This document shows positions 55,779 through 64,000 of a stretch of DNA of 64,000 bases, piece by piece. This DNA comes from Paenibacillus xylanexedens. Its GTDB lineage: Bacteria; Bacillota; Bacilli; Paenibacillales; Paenibacillaceae. The stretch lies in NCBI RefSeq assembly GCF_017874615.1, contig NZ_JAGIKV010000009.1, positions 186,001-250,000 of the forward strand, in the 5' to 3' direction. A program made the translations under genes and the position numbers. Below the pieces are notes generated by a model that saw only the letters and a list, made by a program, of their open reading frames with translations, had not been told where the DNA came from and did not search any database. Position 1 is the stretch's first letter. Each line of letters starts with the position of its first letter.

Positions 55779-55901
55779 CCGCTATTCCAAAATATAAGAA
55801 TTTATAAGTTTCACCCTATCCATTTTTATATTTCACTGCGAAACGGTAGCTGTGCCACCAGAGGACGGCGACAGCCGTTTACGCTTGAGGAGGAGATATT
55901 C

Positions 55902-56450
55902 ATGTCACATGTTGTCATTATTGCCGGATCACCTTCCAAACGTTCGCGTTTGACAGGTCTGACGGATTACAGCAGCCAAAAATTAACGGAGGCAGGCATC
56001 ACCGTTGAAGTCATTCACGTTGTGGATCTACCTGCTGAGGATCTGGTGCAAGCCCGGTTTGACAGCTCATTCATTCGTGATGCACTCGCTGTCGTGGAAG
56101 CGGCGGATGCAGTTATTGTGGCTACCCCGGTATACAAGGCATCGTACTCGGGAGTGCTCAAGCTGTTCCTGGATCTGATTCCGCAAGAAGGGTTGCGGGG
56201 CAAGTTGACACTTCCGCTCGTGATCGGTGGCTCTATAGCTCATCTGCTCGCCATTGATTATGCATTGAAGCCTGTTCTGGCAGCCCTTGGTGGAAGACAT
56301 ATCTTGGGTGGCGTGTATGCTGTGGATCAGGGAATTGAACGATTGGATGATGGGAAATTCGTACTCTCGGCAGATGTGACCACACGTCTGGATCGCTCGC
56401 TGGATGAATTGATATTGACACTGGAAAAGGATGGGATTACGATATCATAA
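55902..56450 (+). CDS. NAD(P)H-dependent FMN reductase, SsuE-like
   Basis: 182 residues, flavodoxin-like. IIAGSPSKRSRLTGL binds FMN phosphate and ATPVYKASYSGVLKLFLD is the second flavin loop, both typical of SsuE/MsuE. It supplies reduced FMN to two-component monooxygenases, here the luciferase-like enzymes at 50487 and 57447. AGGAGGAG precedes the ATG. Confidence 0.9.
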   Translation: MSHVVIIAGSPSKRSRLTGLTDYSSQKLTEAGITVEVIHVVDLPAEDLVQARFDSSFIRDALAVVEAADAVIVATPVYKASYSGVLKLFLDLIPQEGLRGKLTLPLVIGGSIAHLLAIDYALKPVLAALGGRHILGGVYAVDQGIERLDDGKFVLSADVTTRLDRSLDELILTLEKDGITIS

Positions 56451-56519
56451 AACCAAGTAAGTATATTGGATAAATCGATATAAGATCAAACGTCTGCGGA
56501 CGTGGATACGGAGGCGCTC

Positions 56520-57392
56520 ATGAATATCGAGAATATTGAAGCATTTGTATATATCAATCATTATGGAAGCTTCAATAAGGCTGCCGAAGTACTCTTCTTG
56601 TCCCAACCTTCGGTTACAGCTCGCATTCAGTCACTGGAAAGGGAGCTGGGCTGCAAGTTGTTTGATCGGCTTGGCAAACAAATTGTGCTTACAGAGGAAG
56701 GTAGGAAATTCCTTCCATATGCGCAGCAAGTGCTGCAAGTGATTCAGAAGGGCAAGCAGAAGATTCAGCAACGGCGATCAACACCGGATGCTCTTCGGCT
56801 CGGTAGTACAGTATCGGTATCTAACTATGTCATTCCCGATTTTCTACCTAAGATCAAGGAAGCTTACCCCGAAATTAACATCAAATTGACTACAGCAACG
56901 ACGGATCAGCTGATTGCCAAACTGCTTGGTCAGGAGATCGATCTTGCTTTTGTGCGCAAGGTCATGCATCCTGCGATCCGTACGGTTGCTTTTTATGAAG
57001 ATCCAATCCAGCTCTATGTGTACAAAGGACATCCATTCATTGAGAGCGGGCATGTCAGCATGGAGGCGATCCGGAATGAGCAACTGGTCTTTTTTGAATG
57101 TGGTTCACTGGACTGGCTTCGCATTCACCGGGCTTTCGACTCGCTGGAACATCCGCCGAATATTACATATCATGTTGATAATTCGGAGACGGCAAAGAAA
57201 CTGGTTATGCAAGGGGCAGGCATTGCCTTTCTCCCGGGACTCACGGTGAAGAAGGAAGTGCAGAATCAGGAGCTGTTCCCCATTCAGGTACATGAGGTAG
57301 CAGGTGTATCGTTGCAGATCAGCGTCGTTACTTTAAAAGAAGAATATTCGCCATTGGCAGAGCCCTTCGGGGAACTGCTTCGGAAGTTATAG
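56520..57392 (+). CDS. LysR-family regulator of the monooxygenase cluster
   Basis: 290 residues. The DNA-binding end has SFNKAAEVLFLSQPSVTARI; a substrate-binding fold follows. CysL/CmbR-type LysR proteins control sulfur uptake genes in Firmicutes, and the gene lies on the same strand among sulfur-type genes, so it probably regulates them. Possible target sites are the AACTCATAGGA motifs at 50381 and 51928. GGAGG lies 5 bases before the ATG at 56520. Confidence 0.85.
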   Translation: MNIENIEAFVYINHYGSFNKAAEVLFLSQPSVTARIQSLERELGCKLFDRLGKQIVLTEEGRKFLPYAQQVLQVIQKGKQKIQQRRSTPDALRLGSTVSVSNYVIPDFLPKIKEAYPEINIKLTTATTDQLIAKLLGQEIDLAFVRKVMHPAIRTVAFYEDPIQLYVYKGHPFIESGHVSMEAIRNEQLVFFECGSLDWLRIHRAFDSLEHPPNITYHVDNSETAKKLVMQGAGIAFLPGLTVKKEVQNQELFPIQVHEVAGVSLQISVVTLKEEYSPLAEPFGELLRKL

Positions 57393-57446
57393 ATTGTTTG
57401 TAAGATTCAACAACAGTGGTCCAGCACAATCAAGGAGGAGAAGGAT

Positions 57447-58508
57447 ATGAGTATTCGTGTTGGCATTTTGGATCAGACTCCCATCTATGAAGGGGAAACG
57501 GCGGTGGATGCTTTTCGGCATACGATTGAGCTGGCACAGCGGGCAGAACAGCTTGGATTCCATCGATTCTGGGTGTCGGAGCACCATGATTCAGGGCATG
57601 TTGCAGGTTCCTCCCCAGAGGTACTCATCTCCCACTTGCTTGCGCATACAAAGCGGATTCGGCTGGGGTCTGGCGGAGTAATGCTTCAGCATTACAGTCC
57701 ATACAAAGTCGCCGAGAATTTCAATATCCTCGCCGCGCTCGGACCAGGAAGAGTTGACCTGGGAATCGGTCGTGCACCAGGCGGGTTACCACGTTCGACA
57801 CAGGCGTTGCAGGAAGGTATTCAGGAAGCCGCATCTCTTCAAGAGAAAATTGTTCAAGTGAAACGATACATCCACAATGTGCCGCTTGAAGATCCATCCC
57901 ATCCACTTGCAGGTCTCAGCGCTTCGCCTGTGTCCGACATTCCGGCGGAACTGTATGTACTTGGAGCGAGTGTTGATAGTGCGGGCATGGCTGCGGAACT
58001 GGGACTTCCATATGTCTTTTCACTGTTCATTAACAGTAATATAGAGGTAGCGCTTCAAGCGATCCGTGTATATCGTGAACAATTCGATCGTTCCCAAGGA
58101 CGGGAGCCCTACGCTGCACTAGCCATATCGTTAATTGTGGCCGAAAGTGAGGAAGAAGCGGAAGGACTTGCGAGCGAGCATATGCTGGTGAAGATTCATC
58201 TGGAGAGTGGTAAGGTGCTAACCGTCGGTTCTGTGGAACAGGCGGAAGAATTCGGCCGTCAATCAAACGAAACCTATCGGATCGAGATTCTGGAGCCAAG
58301 TGTGACCCGGGGTACGAAGGAAAGCGTAGGTCAGGCACTGCTGAAGTTCCAGCAGGAGTTTGCTGTGGAAGAGTTCATTGTGACTACAGCTACACGGGAC
58401 TTTACCAAGCGAATTCGTTCATTCGAATTGTTGCGTGAGATTCTGGCAGAGCAAGGACTAAGTGAATTTGCACTGGAATCCAAGGCACAGGAAGCTGCAA
58501 TCGGATAG
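57447..58508 (+). CDS. Luciferase-like (LLM class) flavin monooxygenase
   Basis: 353 residues. Blocks shared by the family are RFWVSEHHDSGHVAGSSPE, RLGSGGVMLQHYSPYKVAEN and LGPGRVDLGIGRAPGG. This subgroup (MsnO8/YwcH-like) has no assigned substrate in general; it uses reduced flavin and oxygen. AAGGAGGAG precedes the ATG. It follows the LysR gene by 54 bases and precedes the M20 hydrolase by 50, consistent with one unit. Confidence 0.85.
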   Translation: MSIRVGILDQTPIYEGETAVDAFRHTIELAQRAEQLGFHRFWVSEHHDSGHVAGSSPEVLISHLLAHTKRIRLGSGGVMLQHYSPYKVAENFNILAALGPGRVDLGIGRAPGGLPRSTQALQEGIQEAASLQEKIVQVKRYIHNVPLEDPSHPLAGLSASPVSDIPAELYVLGASVDSAGMAAELGLPYVFSLFINSNIEVALQAIRVYREQFDRSQGREPYAALAISLIVAESEEEAEGLASEHMLVKIHLESGKVLTVGSVEQAEEFGRQSNETYRIEILEPSVTRGTKESVGQALLKFQQEFAVEEFIVTTATRDFTKRIRSFELLREILAEQGLSEFALESKAQEAAIG

Positions 58509-58558
58509 AATTAGGCAGTTAAGATAGCAGTGAATATATACGAATGGGAGGCCATGTG

Positions 58559-59785
58559 ATGAAAAGTGATCTGGAACAGCCCAAGCAGCATTCTGAGCAA
58601 CAAGCACAGGGCCCCGAGCATGAACTTCACGGTGAACGGGCGGAAGAATTCGCGGAACGTTTAATCACTATTCGGCGACACCTGCATCGTAACCCGGAAT
58701 TGTCCGGTGAGGAAAAGGAGACGACGGCAGCCATTCGCAGTTGGCTGGAAGAGGAAGGCGTCCATATTGCAGACGAATATGCGCTCCGGACAGGGCTTGT
58801 CGCTGAAGTAGGCCAAGGGAACGGACCTGTGGTCGCCCTTAGAGCGGACATTGATGCGCTGCCCATTCAGGAAGAGACAAAGCTGGAATTTGCCTCCCAG
58901 GTAGATGGAAAGATGCACGCTTGCGGACATGACGCACACACGGCAATTCTGATCGGTGCTGCACGATTACTGAAACAGCGTGAGTCCATTCTACCGGGAA
59001 AAGTACGGTTGATATTCCAGCCATCGGAGGAAAAAGCAACGGGTGCTCGGCAAGTGATCCAGAGCGGCGCATTATCCGATGTACGGGCCGTATTTGGGTT
59101 GCATAACAAGCCTGATCTCCAGGTAGGTACGGTGGGTATTCGGGAAGGCGCATTGATGGCAGCAGCAGACGGTTTTGTTGTCAAAGTGGAAGGTGTAGGC
59201 ACCCATGCAGCTGTGCCTGAAGCCGGCATTGATCCAATCGTGGTTGCCGCACATATCGTTACGGCACTACAGGCCATTGTGAGTCGCAATGTGGGAGCAC
59301 AGGAGAGTGCAGTAATCAGTGTCACCAAGCTCCACAGCGGCACAGCCTGGAACGTTATTCCGGATGAAGCGATCCTCGATGGCACAGTGCGTACCTTTGA
59401 TGAGAAAGTGCGTGCACGGATTCGCGAGCGTTTCAATCAGGTAGTCGCCGGTGTTGCGGCAGCCTATGGCACACGGGCTACGGTTCGCTGGATTCAGGGA
59501 CCACCTGCCGTGGTCAACGATGAGTCTCTGGCATCTGCGGCGGAGCAAGTTGCAAGTCAGATTGGACTGAATAGTGTTAGACCGTTACCTTCTCCAGCAG
59601 GTGAGGACTTTTCCTTTTATCAAAAAGAAGTTCCCGGCCTGTTCCTCTTCCTGGGTACCTCTGGCCCGCATGAGTGGCATCACCCTGGCTTTGATGTGGA
59701 TGAACGGGCACTGCCGCTGGGAGCACATCTTCTGGCTGCACTGGCTGAACAGGCACTACACAATGTGCAAGCACATCAAGAGTGA
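58559..59785 (+). CDS. M20-family amidohydrolase/deacetylase
   Basis: 408 residues. Metal ligands appear in HACGHDAHTAIL, PSEEKATG and GLHNKPDL, with the last histidine in the C-terminal PHEWHHPGF segment. The dimerisation domain is in the middle. Such enzymes remove N-acyl groups from amino acids; in sulfur-scavenging clusters of Bacillus, M20 proteins deacetylate S-modified N-acetylcysteine. That role is plausible here but inferred. GGGAGG lies 7 bases before the ATG at 58559. A terminator follows. Confidence 0.87.
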   Translation: MKSDLEQPKQHSEQQAQGPEHELHGERAEEFAERLITIRRHLHRNPELSGEEKETTAAIRSWLEEEGVHIADEYALRTGLVAEVGQGNGPVVALRADIDALPIQEETKLEFASQVDGKMHACGHDAHTAILIGAARLLKQRESILPGKVRLIFQPSEEKATGARQVIQSGALSDVRAVFGLHNKPDLQVGTVGIREGALMAAADGFVVKVEGVGTHAAVPEAGIDPIVVAAHIVTALQAIVSRNVGAQESAVISVTKLHSGTAWNVIPDEAILDGTVRTFDEKVRARIRERFNQVVAGVAAAYGTRATVRWIQGPPAVVNDESLASAAEQVASQIGLNSVRPLPSPAGEDFSFYQKEVPGLFLFLGTSGPHEWHHPGFDVDERALPLGAHLLAALAEQALHNVQAHQE

Positions 59786-59820
59786 TGAGTACAGTGAATC
59801 ACTGGATCATATCCAGATCG

Positions 59821-59850
59821 AAACGGTTCCGTTCGACGGTAACCGTTTTT
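59821..59850 (+). terminator. Terminator after the M20 hydrolase gene
   Basis: AAACGGTTCCGT and ACGGTAACCGTTT pair across a TCG loop with one mismatch, followed by a T-rich tail. The remaining 230 bases to the MFS gene show only a weak -10 candidate (TATTCT near 59980). Confidence 0.75.
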
Positions 59851-60083
59851 CGTATTCTCTTTTTTAAGTGAGAGCGGGGTAGGGACGACGAGTCGTTGAG
59901 TCTTATCGAACGATAGGGTGGTGTGTCCATCAGACCGGTCGCTGACTTCTCTTCCTATTCATTTATGTACATGATCTGTGCTATTCTAGGAGCGGTAATG
60001 ATCGTTTTTGCCTATGAACGGCGTAGACCCGGGACAGGTACATCTATGAGTTGATTGCCAGAAGAGAAAGTGGTGACGAACGT

Positions 60084-61316
60084 TTGAAGTCTTCGATGAA
60101 TGCAACATCCAATGGGAAATTAAATCCGGTATCCTTTTCGTTTATCCGGTTTTATATGCTGGCCTTTTTATTTTTTGCGGCAAATTCAGCTTTGACGATT
60201 ATTCTGCCCCTGAGAAGTGAGGCTGCGGGATTAAATCAGGCTGAGATTGGTCTGATGATGGGGGCATATATGTTCACCTGTATGCTCTTGAGACCTTTTG
60301 CAGCACAGCTGCTGGGTAAGCATGGGCCACTGCGTGTGATGCAATGGCTATTGCTTTTACATGCCGGGACGCTGTTGCTGTTTGTTGTTTTTGGTGTGGA
60401 GACGTATCTGTGGTTGCGAGCCCTGCAAGGGGTGGCTACAGCCTTTTTCTCCATGACGATGCAGGCAGGTATTGTGGAAAAGCTGGAGGACAAAGACCGG
60501 GCACAAGGGCTTTCCATGTACACCCTCTTTACGATGGTTCCTTCTCTGGTCATTCCAATCCTCGCCATACAAATCTGGGAAAATGCCAGTGATCTGGCGT
60601 TTACGCTGCTGATGATCGGACTGGCGGCGCTGCCACTTCTGATTGGATATAATGTGGATCTGCCGCGGAGTACCGTGCAGAACAAATCGTACACCTTGGG
60701 CGATATGTTTCGTTCATTCGGCGGCATCTGGCGCAGTACGCCACTGCTGATTAGCAGTGTGGTGATGTTGTTTGCGTCCTGCGTCTTTGGGGCGACAGCG
60801 ACCTTTCTTCCCTTGTATATGGTATCCACCGGACTGGCGAGTGCAGGCGTATTTCTGACGATTCAGGGATTGGTTGTGATCCTGTGCAGGTTTATTTTGC
60901 GCAAAAAAATTCCGTCCGATGGTAGCTGGAATACCTGGCTGATGGCCGGGTTAATGCTGTGTGCAGCACTGGGTACCCAATTACTCAGCTTAATGGAGAT
61001 CATCGGGCCATTGGTGTATCTCTCCGCGGTGTTTAGCGGTTTTGCCCTGGCACTGTTGTACCCGACATTAACCACATATCTGTCTTTTGTGCTGCCTGCG
61101 GATTCCAGATATGTACTCATGGGGATCTTCATGTCCTCGTATGACCTCGGATTCTCTCTGGGTGGATTGGCGATGGGGCTTATTGTACAGGTGAGTTCGT
61201 ATTCGACCATGTTTATGATCTGCACGTTGCTCTCTATTACAGCGATGATTCTGGTGTTGGTGTTCAGGCAACGGATGGAAGCGGGCAATAAGGCCAGATC
61301 TGTGGTGGCAAGCTGA
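60084..61316 (+). CDS. MFS transporter
   Basis: About 410 residues with twelve hydrophobic segments and the MFS order; the loop after segment 2 reads LLRPFAAQLLGKHGPLRVM. I prefer a TTG at 60084, preceded by AAAGTGGTGA which resembles an extended ribosome site; the ATG at 60096 is the alternative. The N terminus (SFSFIRFYMLAFLFFAANSA) recalls metallophore exporters such as staphylopine-type CntE, which would suit the zinc operon next door, but this is weak evidence. No metallophore genes are in view. Confidence 0.75.
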   Translation: MKSSMNATSNGKLNPVSFSFIRFYMLAFLFFAANSALTIILPLRSEAAGLNQAEIGLMMGAYMFTCMLLRPFAAQLLGKHGPLRVMQWLLLLHAGTLLLFVVFGVETYLWLRALQGVATAFFSMTMQAGIVEKLEDKDRAQGLSMYTLFTMVPSLVIPILAIQIWENASDLAFTLLMIGLAALPLLIGYNVDLPRSTVQNKSYTLGDMFRSFGGIWRSTPLLISSVVMLFASCVFGATATFLPLYMVSTGLASAGVFLTIQGLVVILCRFILRKKIPSDGSWNTWLMAGLMLCAALGTQLLSLMEIIGPLVYLSAVFSGFALALLYPTLTTYLSFVLPADSRYVLMGIFMSSYDLGFSLGGLAMGLIVQVSSYSTMFMICTLLSITAMILVLVFRQRMEAGNKARSVVAS

Positions 61317-61534
61317 ACCGTATGGTAGTGGAATGATCTTGGGCAGTGATAGACAGCCGGATGTTGCTACCAGGTATCAGTTATTGTGCTGCGATTGGAG
61401 CACCGATGTGGGAGCGTAAAGTAAAAGGCTTATGGACTGAATTTTCTGGGACGTACCGCAGGGTACGAAGCTGTAGGAGACAGACCATGAGTCTTTTATT
61501 TAATCAATTTTCTGGACGATTTCGTAAAAATAGT
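61317..61534. other. Upstream region of the zinc operon
   Basis: An open frame of 68 codons lies here (61346-61552) but it has no ribosome site and runs into the promoter, so I take the region as non-coding. No repeat was recognised. Confidence 0.4.
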
Positions 61535-61564
61535 TTGACAACGACCATCTAACAGGATTATAGT
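61535..61564 (+). promoter_or_regulatory. Sigma-A promoter of the zinc-starvation operon
   Basis: TTGACA (61535-61540) and TATAGT (61559-61564) with an 18-base spacer; the -35 is a consensus match. Confidence 0.75.
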
Positions 61565-61574
61565 CATTGTTGTT

Positions 61575-61593
61575 AATCGTAATAATTACTATT
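61575..61593. promoter_or_regulatory. Zur box
   Basis: AATCGTAATAATTACTATT matches the Bacillus Zur consensus AATCGTAATNATTACGATT with one mismatch. It starts 11 bases after the -10 box, around the transcription start, as expected for repression when zinc is plentiful. Confidence 0.8.
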
Positions 61594-61637
61594 AAAGTCC
61601 GAATTACGCAGACTGCACATATAAGGAGTAGATTTCT

Positions 61638-62831
61638 ATGACACAAAAGCAAGTTCCGGTAACCGTACTGAGTGGTTACCTTGGTTCAGGGAAAACGACG
61701 GTTTTGAATCACGTGCTCAACAACAGACAAGGGCTTAAGGTTGCTGTAATCGTCAACGACATGAGTGAGGTTAATATTGATGCTGCGCTGGTTAAGGGGG
61801 AGGCAACCTTGTCTCGAACGGAAGAGAAGCTGGTGGAGTTGTCTAACGGCTGTATCTGCTGTACCTTGCGAGATGATCTGATGCAGGAGATTGAGAAGCT
61901 GGTGAACGAAGGCAAGTATGACTATATTTTGATCGAATCCACGGGCATCAGTGAACCTGTTCCCGTTGCACAGACCTTTACATACGCCGATGAGGAGTCG
62001 GGTATTGATCTAACTCGTCTGGCCCGATTGGATTGTCTGGTAACGGTGGTGGATGCGAATCGATTCTGGCATGATTTTGGATCAGGACAGAGTCTTCTGG
62101 ATCGTAACCAGGCGACCGGAGATGAAGACACCCGTGATGTCGTAGATTTGTTGATCGATCAGATCGAAACCTGTGATGTGCTGCTGAACAAATGTGATCT
62201 GGTCGATGAGACCGAGCTGAACAAGCTCGAAGGTATCATCCGCAAGCTACAGCCTAACGCCAAGATCATTCGGACGGAGAACGGACAGGTGAATCCGTCT
62301 GAGATTCTGAATACAGGCCGCTTTGATTTTGAGAAGGTGAGCATGTCCGCTGGATGGATTCAGGAATTAGAAAAGGAATCGCATACACCGGAAACCGAGG
62401 AATATGGCATTGGTTCCTTTGTGTATCACCGTAGAAAGCCATTCCATCCTTCCCGTCTGGCAGAATTCATGAGTTACTGGCCGGAAGAAGTAGTACGTGC
62501 CAAAGGTTTAGTATGGCTCGCGGCCGAGGGGGATGTGGCTGCAAGCCTGAGTCAGGCGGGACCATCCATTCAATTTGGTCCTGCGGGACATTGGGTCGCG
62601 GCGTTGCCGGAAGCGGACAAAGAGGAAATTTTACGTAACGAGCCGGATGTTCTGAAAAAATGGGATGCCCAGTGGGGAGATCGTCAGACGGAGCTTGTCA
62701 TCATTGGGATCGAAATGGAACGTGCGATCATTGAAAATGAGCTGGACCAGTGCCTACTCAGTGATGAAGAAATGCTGGCTGACTGGGGCCATTTCGATAA
62801 TCCATTGCCATGGCCTGTGGAAGCCGTATAA
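61638..62831 (+). CDS. zagA: COG0523 zinc metallochaperone GTPase (ZagA/YciC-like)
   Basis: 397 residues, the same length as Bacillus ZagA (YciC). Walker A is GYLGSGKTT (13-21), the metal-binding CICC lies at 72-75, Walker B includes ILIESTG and NKCD is the guanine motif; a CobW C-terminal domain follows. The protein uses GTP to pass scarce zinc to client enzymes such as FolE. A promoter and Zur box lie directly upstream, so expression should rise in zinc starvation. It leads an operon with zinc-free S14 and a DUF3024 protein. AAGGAG precedes the ATG. Confidence 0.92.
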   Translation: MTQKQVPVTVLSGYLGSGKTTVLNHVLNNRQGLKVAVIVNDMSEVNIDAALVKGEATLSRTEEKLVELSNGCICCTLRDDLMQEIEKLVNEGKYDYILIESTGISEPVPVAQTFTYADEESGIDLTRLARLDCLVTVVDANRFWHDFGSGQSLLDRNQATGDEDTRDVVDLLIDQIETCDVLLNKCDLVDETELNKLEGIIRKLQPNAKIIRTENGQVNPSEILNTGRFDFEKVSMSAGWIQELEKESHTPETEEYGIGSFVYHRRKPFHPSRLAEFMSYWPEEVVRAKGLVWLAAEGDVAASLSQAGPSIQFGPAGHWVAALPEADKEEILRNEPDVLKKWDAQWGDRQTELVIIGIEMERAIIENELDQCLLSDEEMLADWGHFDNPLPWPVEAV

Positions 62832-62883
62832 CTCGGAAGTTGATGTTCTAAACATAAATTCAATCGATAAGGAGCTGTAATTC

Positions 62884-63153
62884 ATGGCTAAAAAATCAAA
62901 AGTGGTACGTGAGAAGCAACGTCAGGCGATCGTGGCAAAATATGCGGACCTGCGCCGGGAATTGAAGGAAAAAGGGGATTACGAGGCATTGCAGAAATTG
63001 CCGCGTAATGCATCTCCAACCAGACTAAAGAACCGTTGTGAAGTGACAGGCCGCCCGCGGGGTTATCTACGCAAGTTCAAGGTGTCTCGGATTAAATTCC
63101 GTGAATTGGCCCATCAAGGACAGATTCCTGGTGTAACGAAATCCAGTTGGTAA
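62884..63153 (+). CDS. rpsN: Ribosomal protein S14, zinc-independent paralogue
   Basis: 89 residues, the long form of S14 without the CxxC-CxxC zinc ribbon; only a single cysteine is visible ([11 protein letters not shown]). In Bacillus this paralogue (RpsNB, YhzA) is Zur-controlled and replaces the zinc-binding S14 in zinc starvation, freeing zinc. Its place 52 bases after zagA behind a Zur box fits exactly. AAGGAGC precedes the ATG. Confidence 0.95.
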   Translation: MAKKSKVVREKQRQAIVAKYADLRRELKEKGDYEALQKLPRNASPTRLKNRCEVTGRPRGYLRKFKVSRIKFRELAHQGQIPGVTKSSW

Positions 63154-63195
63154 AATGATCAAGGGGGGCATTTTGCTGAAAGGATGTGCATTTTC

Positions 63196-63531
63196 ATGCT
63201 GGATTTGTTTACGTTACGAAGAATTCAGTCCGTAATGAACGGCTATATTCACGAGAAGGTACCTGCGCCACTACGTACGATGGTGAAGTTGACGTATGAG
63301 ATGAATGACAATGAACTGATCCTGACCGAAGAAAGACCGGCCGAGGAACGGTATCAATGGGACAAGATGCACATTGCCCGATTTTACTGGGAAGAAAATC
63401 AGTGGAAAGTGTATGCCAGAGATGAACAGAGCAGCTGGAATCCGGTAGATGTTATTACACCTTGTTCTGATTTTGAGAATGTGCTCGAGCAGGTGGAACG
63501 GGATGAGGCTGGACTGTTCTGGCGTGAGTGA
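63196..63531 (+). CDS. DUF3024-family protein
   Basis: About 111 residues. An N-terminal part RRIQSVMNGYIHEKVPAP and the W-rich segments QWDKMHIARFYWEENQWKVY and SSWNP match my memory of DUF3024, small cytosolic proteins of unknown role. I prefer the ATG at 63196 (AAAGGA 11 bases upstream) to that at 63184. As third gene behind the Zur box, it is probably induced in zinc starvation. Confidence 0.7.
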   Translation: MLDLFTLRRIQSVMNGYIHEKVPAPLRTMVKLTYEMNDNELILTEERPAEERYQWDKMHIARFYWEENQWKVYARDEQSSWNPVDVITPCSDFENVLEQVERDEAGLFWRE

Positions 63532-63607
63532 GAGTAATACGAATAAAGAATCAACCATCCAGGGCACGATGACGAAGACATGGATGAACTTATATGAAAA
63601 AAGACCG

Positions 63608-63644
63608 AAGAAGACTCTGCATGTTGTACGCAGAGTCTTCTTTT
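63608..63644 (+). terminator. Terminator of the zinc-starvation operon
   Basis: AAGAAGACTCTGC pairs perfectly with GCAGAGTCTTCTT across a 9-base loop, followed by TTTT. Confidence 0.9.
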
Positions 63645-63677
63645 GCGTCAGCTTGTTCAAGGAATACGTCCCTTTCC

Positions 63678-64000
63678 CTATAACGAATGATTGTGCATCA
63701 TTCGAAATTGCATAGGGGTTACGTTTTCCTGTGTTTTAAAACATCGGATGAAGTAGCTTGACTGTGAAAATCCCGTTTCCAGCGTAATTTGTTTAATGGA
63801 AAGGTTGGTTGTTGCGAGCAGCTGTTTCGCATGTAGTAGCCTGGATTCCAAGAGGAATTCCGGGAAAGAGATTCCAAACGTCTGACTGAACTTTCGGCTA
63901 AAGTATGTTGTACTGTATCCGGCAATCCCGGCAGCGTGGTCTAGTGTAATGTGCTCGTTACTATGGGAACGAATATAATTTCCTGCTTCACGAATTCGCT
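63678..64000 (-). CDS. AraC-family regulator, C-terminal part only
   Basis: The frame is open from the window's right edge, so the start is beyond it; 106 codons are visible to a TAG at 63678. They encode the paired AraC helix-turn-helix domain: ITLDHAAGIAGYSTTYFSRK, SFPEFLLESRLLHAKQLL and ITLETGFSQSSYFIRCFK, ending TPMQFRMMHNHSL. It is convergent with the zinc operon. Sensor domain and targets are not visible. Confidence 0.85.
   Translation of the reverse strand, partial: RIREAGNYIRSHSNEHITLDHAAGIAGYSTTYFSRKFSQTFGISFPEFLLESRLLHAKQLLATTNLSIKQITLETGFSQSSYFIRCFKTQENVTPMQFRMMHNHSL

Noticed and set aside
61346..61552. A 68-codon frame between the MFS gene and zagA
   Set aside because: No ribosome site, and its end overlaps the consensus promoter of the zinc operon.

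Overview
The window looks like chromosome of a Paenibacillus-type, spore-forming Firmicute of medium GC. The grounds are the mix of Bacillales core genes (dnaI, trxA-uvrC, sdhCAB, ecsAB, ktrAB), spore-associated families (YjcZ, YheC/D), a thermolysin-type exoprotease, and strong AGGAGG-type ribosome binding sites. I saw no rRNA, tRNA, CRISPR array, prophage or complete insertion sequence.

Layout. 1-9 kb: 3' part of a GH38 alpha-mannosidase, dnaI, a small membrane protein, trxA, uvrC with an unusual acidic insert, and a CPBP-type membrane protease. 9-18 kb: the KtrB/KtrA potassium channel, a LysR regulator divergent from sdhC-sdhA-sdhB (with a hairpin-packed sdhA-sdhB spacer), a Tat-type phosphoesterase, a second phosphoesterase and a GNAT acetyltransferase. 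19-27 kb: PHP phosphatase and LysR, CheX-like phosphatase, SDR, DEAD-box helicase, EcsAB and a YjcZ peptide. 27-34 kb: aminotransferase, a PNPOx-like protein divergent from a MocR regulator that lacks its PLP lysine, AraC regulator, phosphatidylserine decarboxylase and a YheC/D ATP-grasp protein.

34.8-49.5 kb is the most distinctive part. A 1755-residue protein contains 135 consecutive in-phase decapeptides. After an oppositely oriented M4 protease come six genes on the same strand for sugar activation and transfer: two GT2 paralogue pairs, an RfbA-like nucleotidyltransferase and a GT-D-like enzyme. Several carry long Lys/Arg-rich N-terminal tails. I infer a glycosylated surface, probably spore-surface, structure and its decorating enzymes; this is unproven.

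49.9-60 kb: a likely organosulfur or organonitrogen scavenging cluster with two flavin-dependent monooxygenases, an FMN reductase, a peptide-type ABC importer without its ATPases, a LysR regulator and an M20 hydrolase. Two of its promoters share an 11-base motif. 60-64 kb: an MFS transporter, a zinc-starvation operon behind a near-consensus Zur box (COG0523 GTPase, zinc-free S14, DUF3024 protein), and the C-terminal end of an AraC regulator.

Intergenic regions carry at least three families of short palindromic repeats. One family has four copies, including one inside sdhCAB. Another has a copy inside the ABC importer operon.
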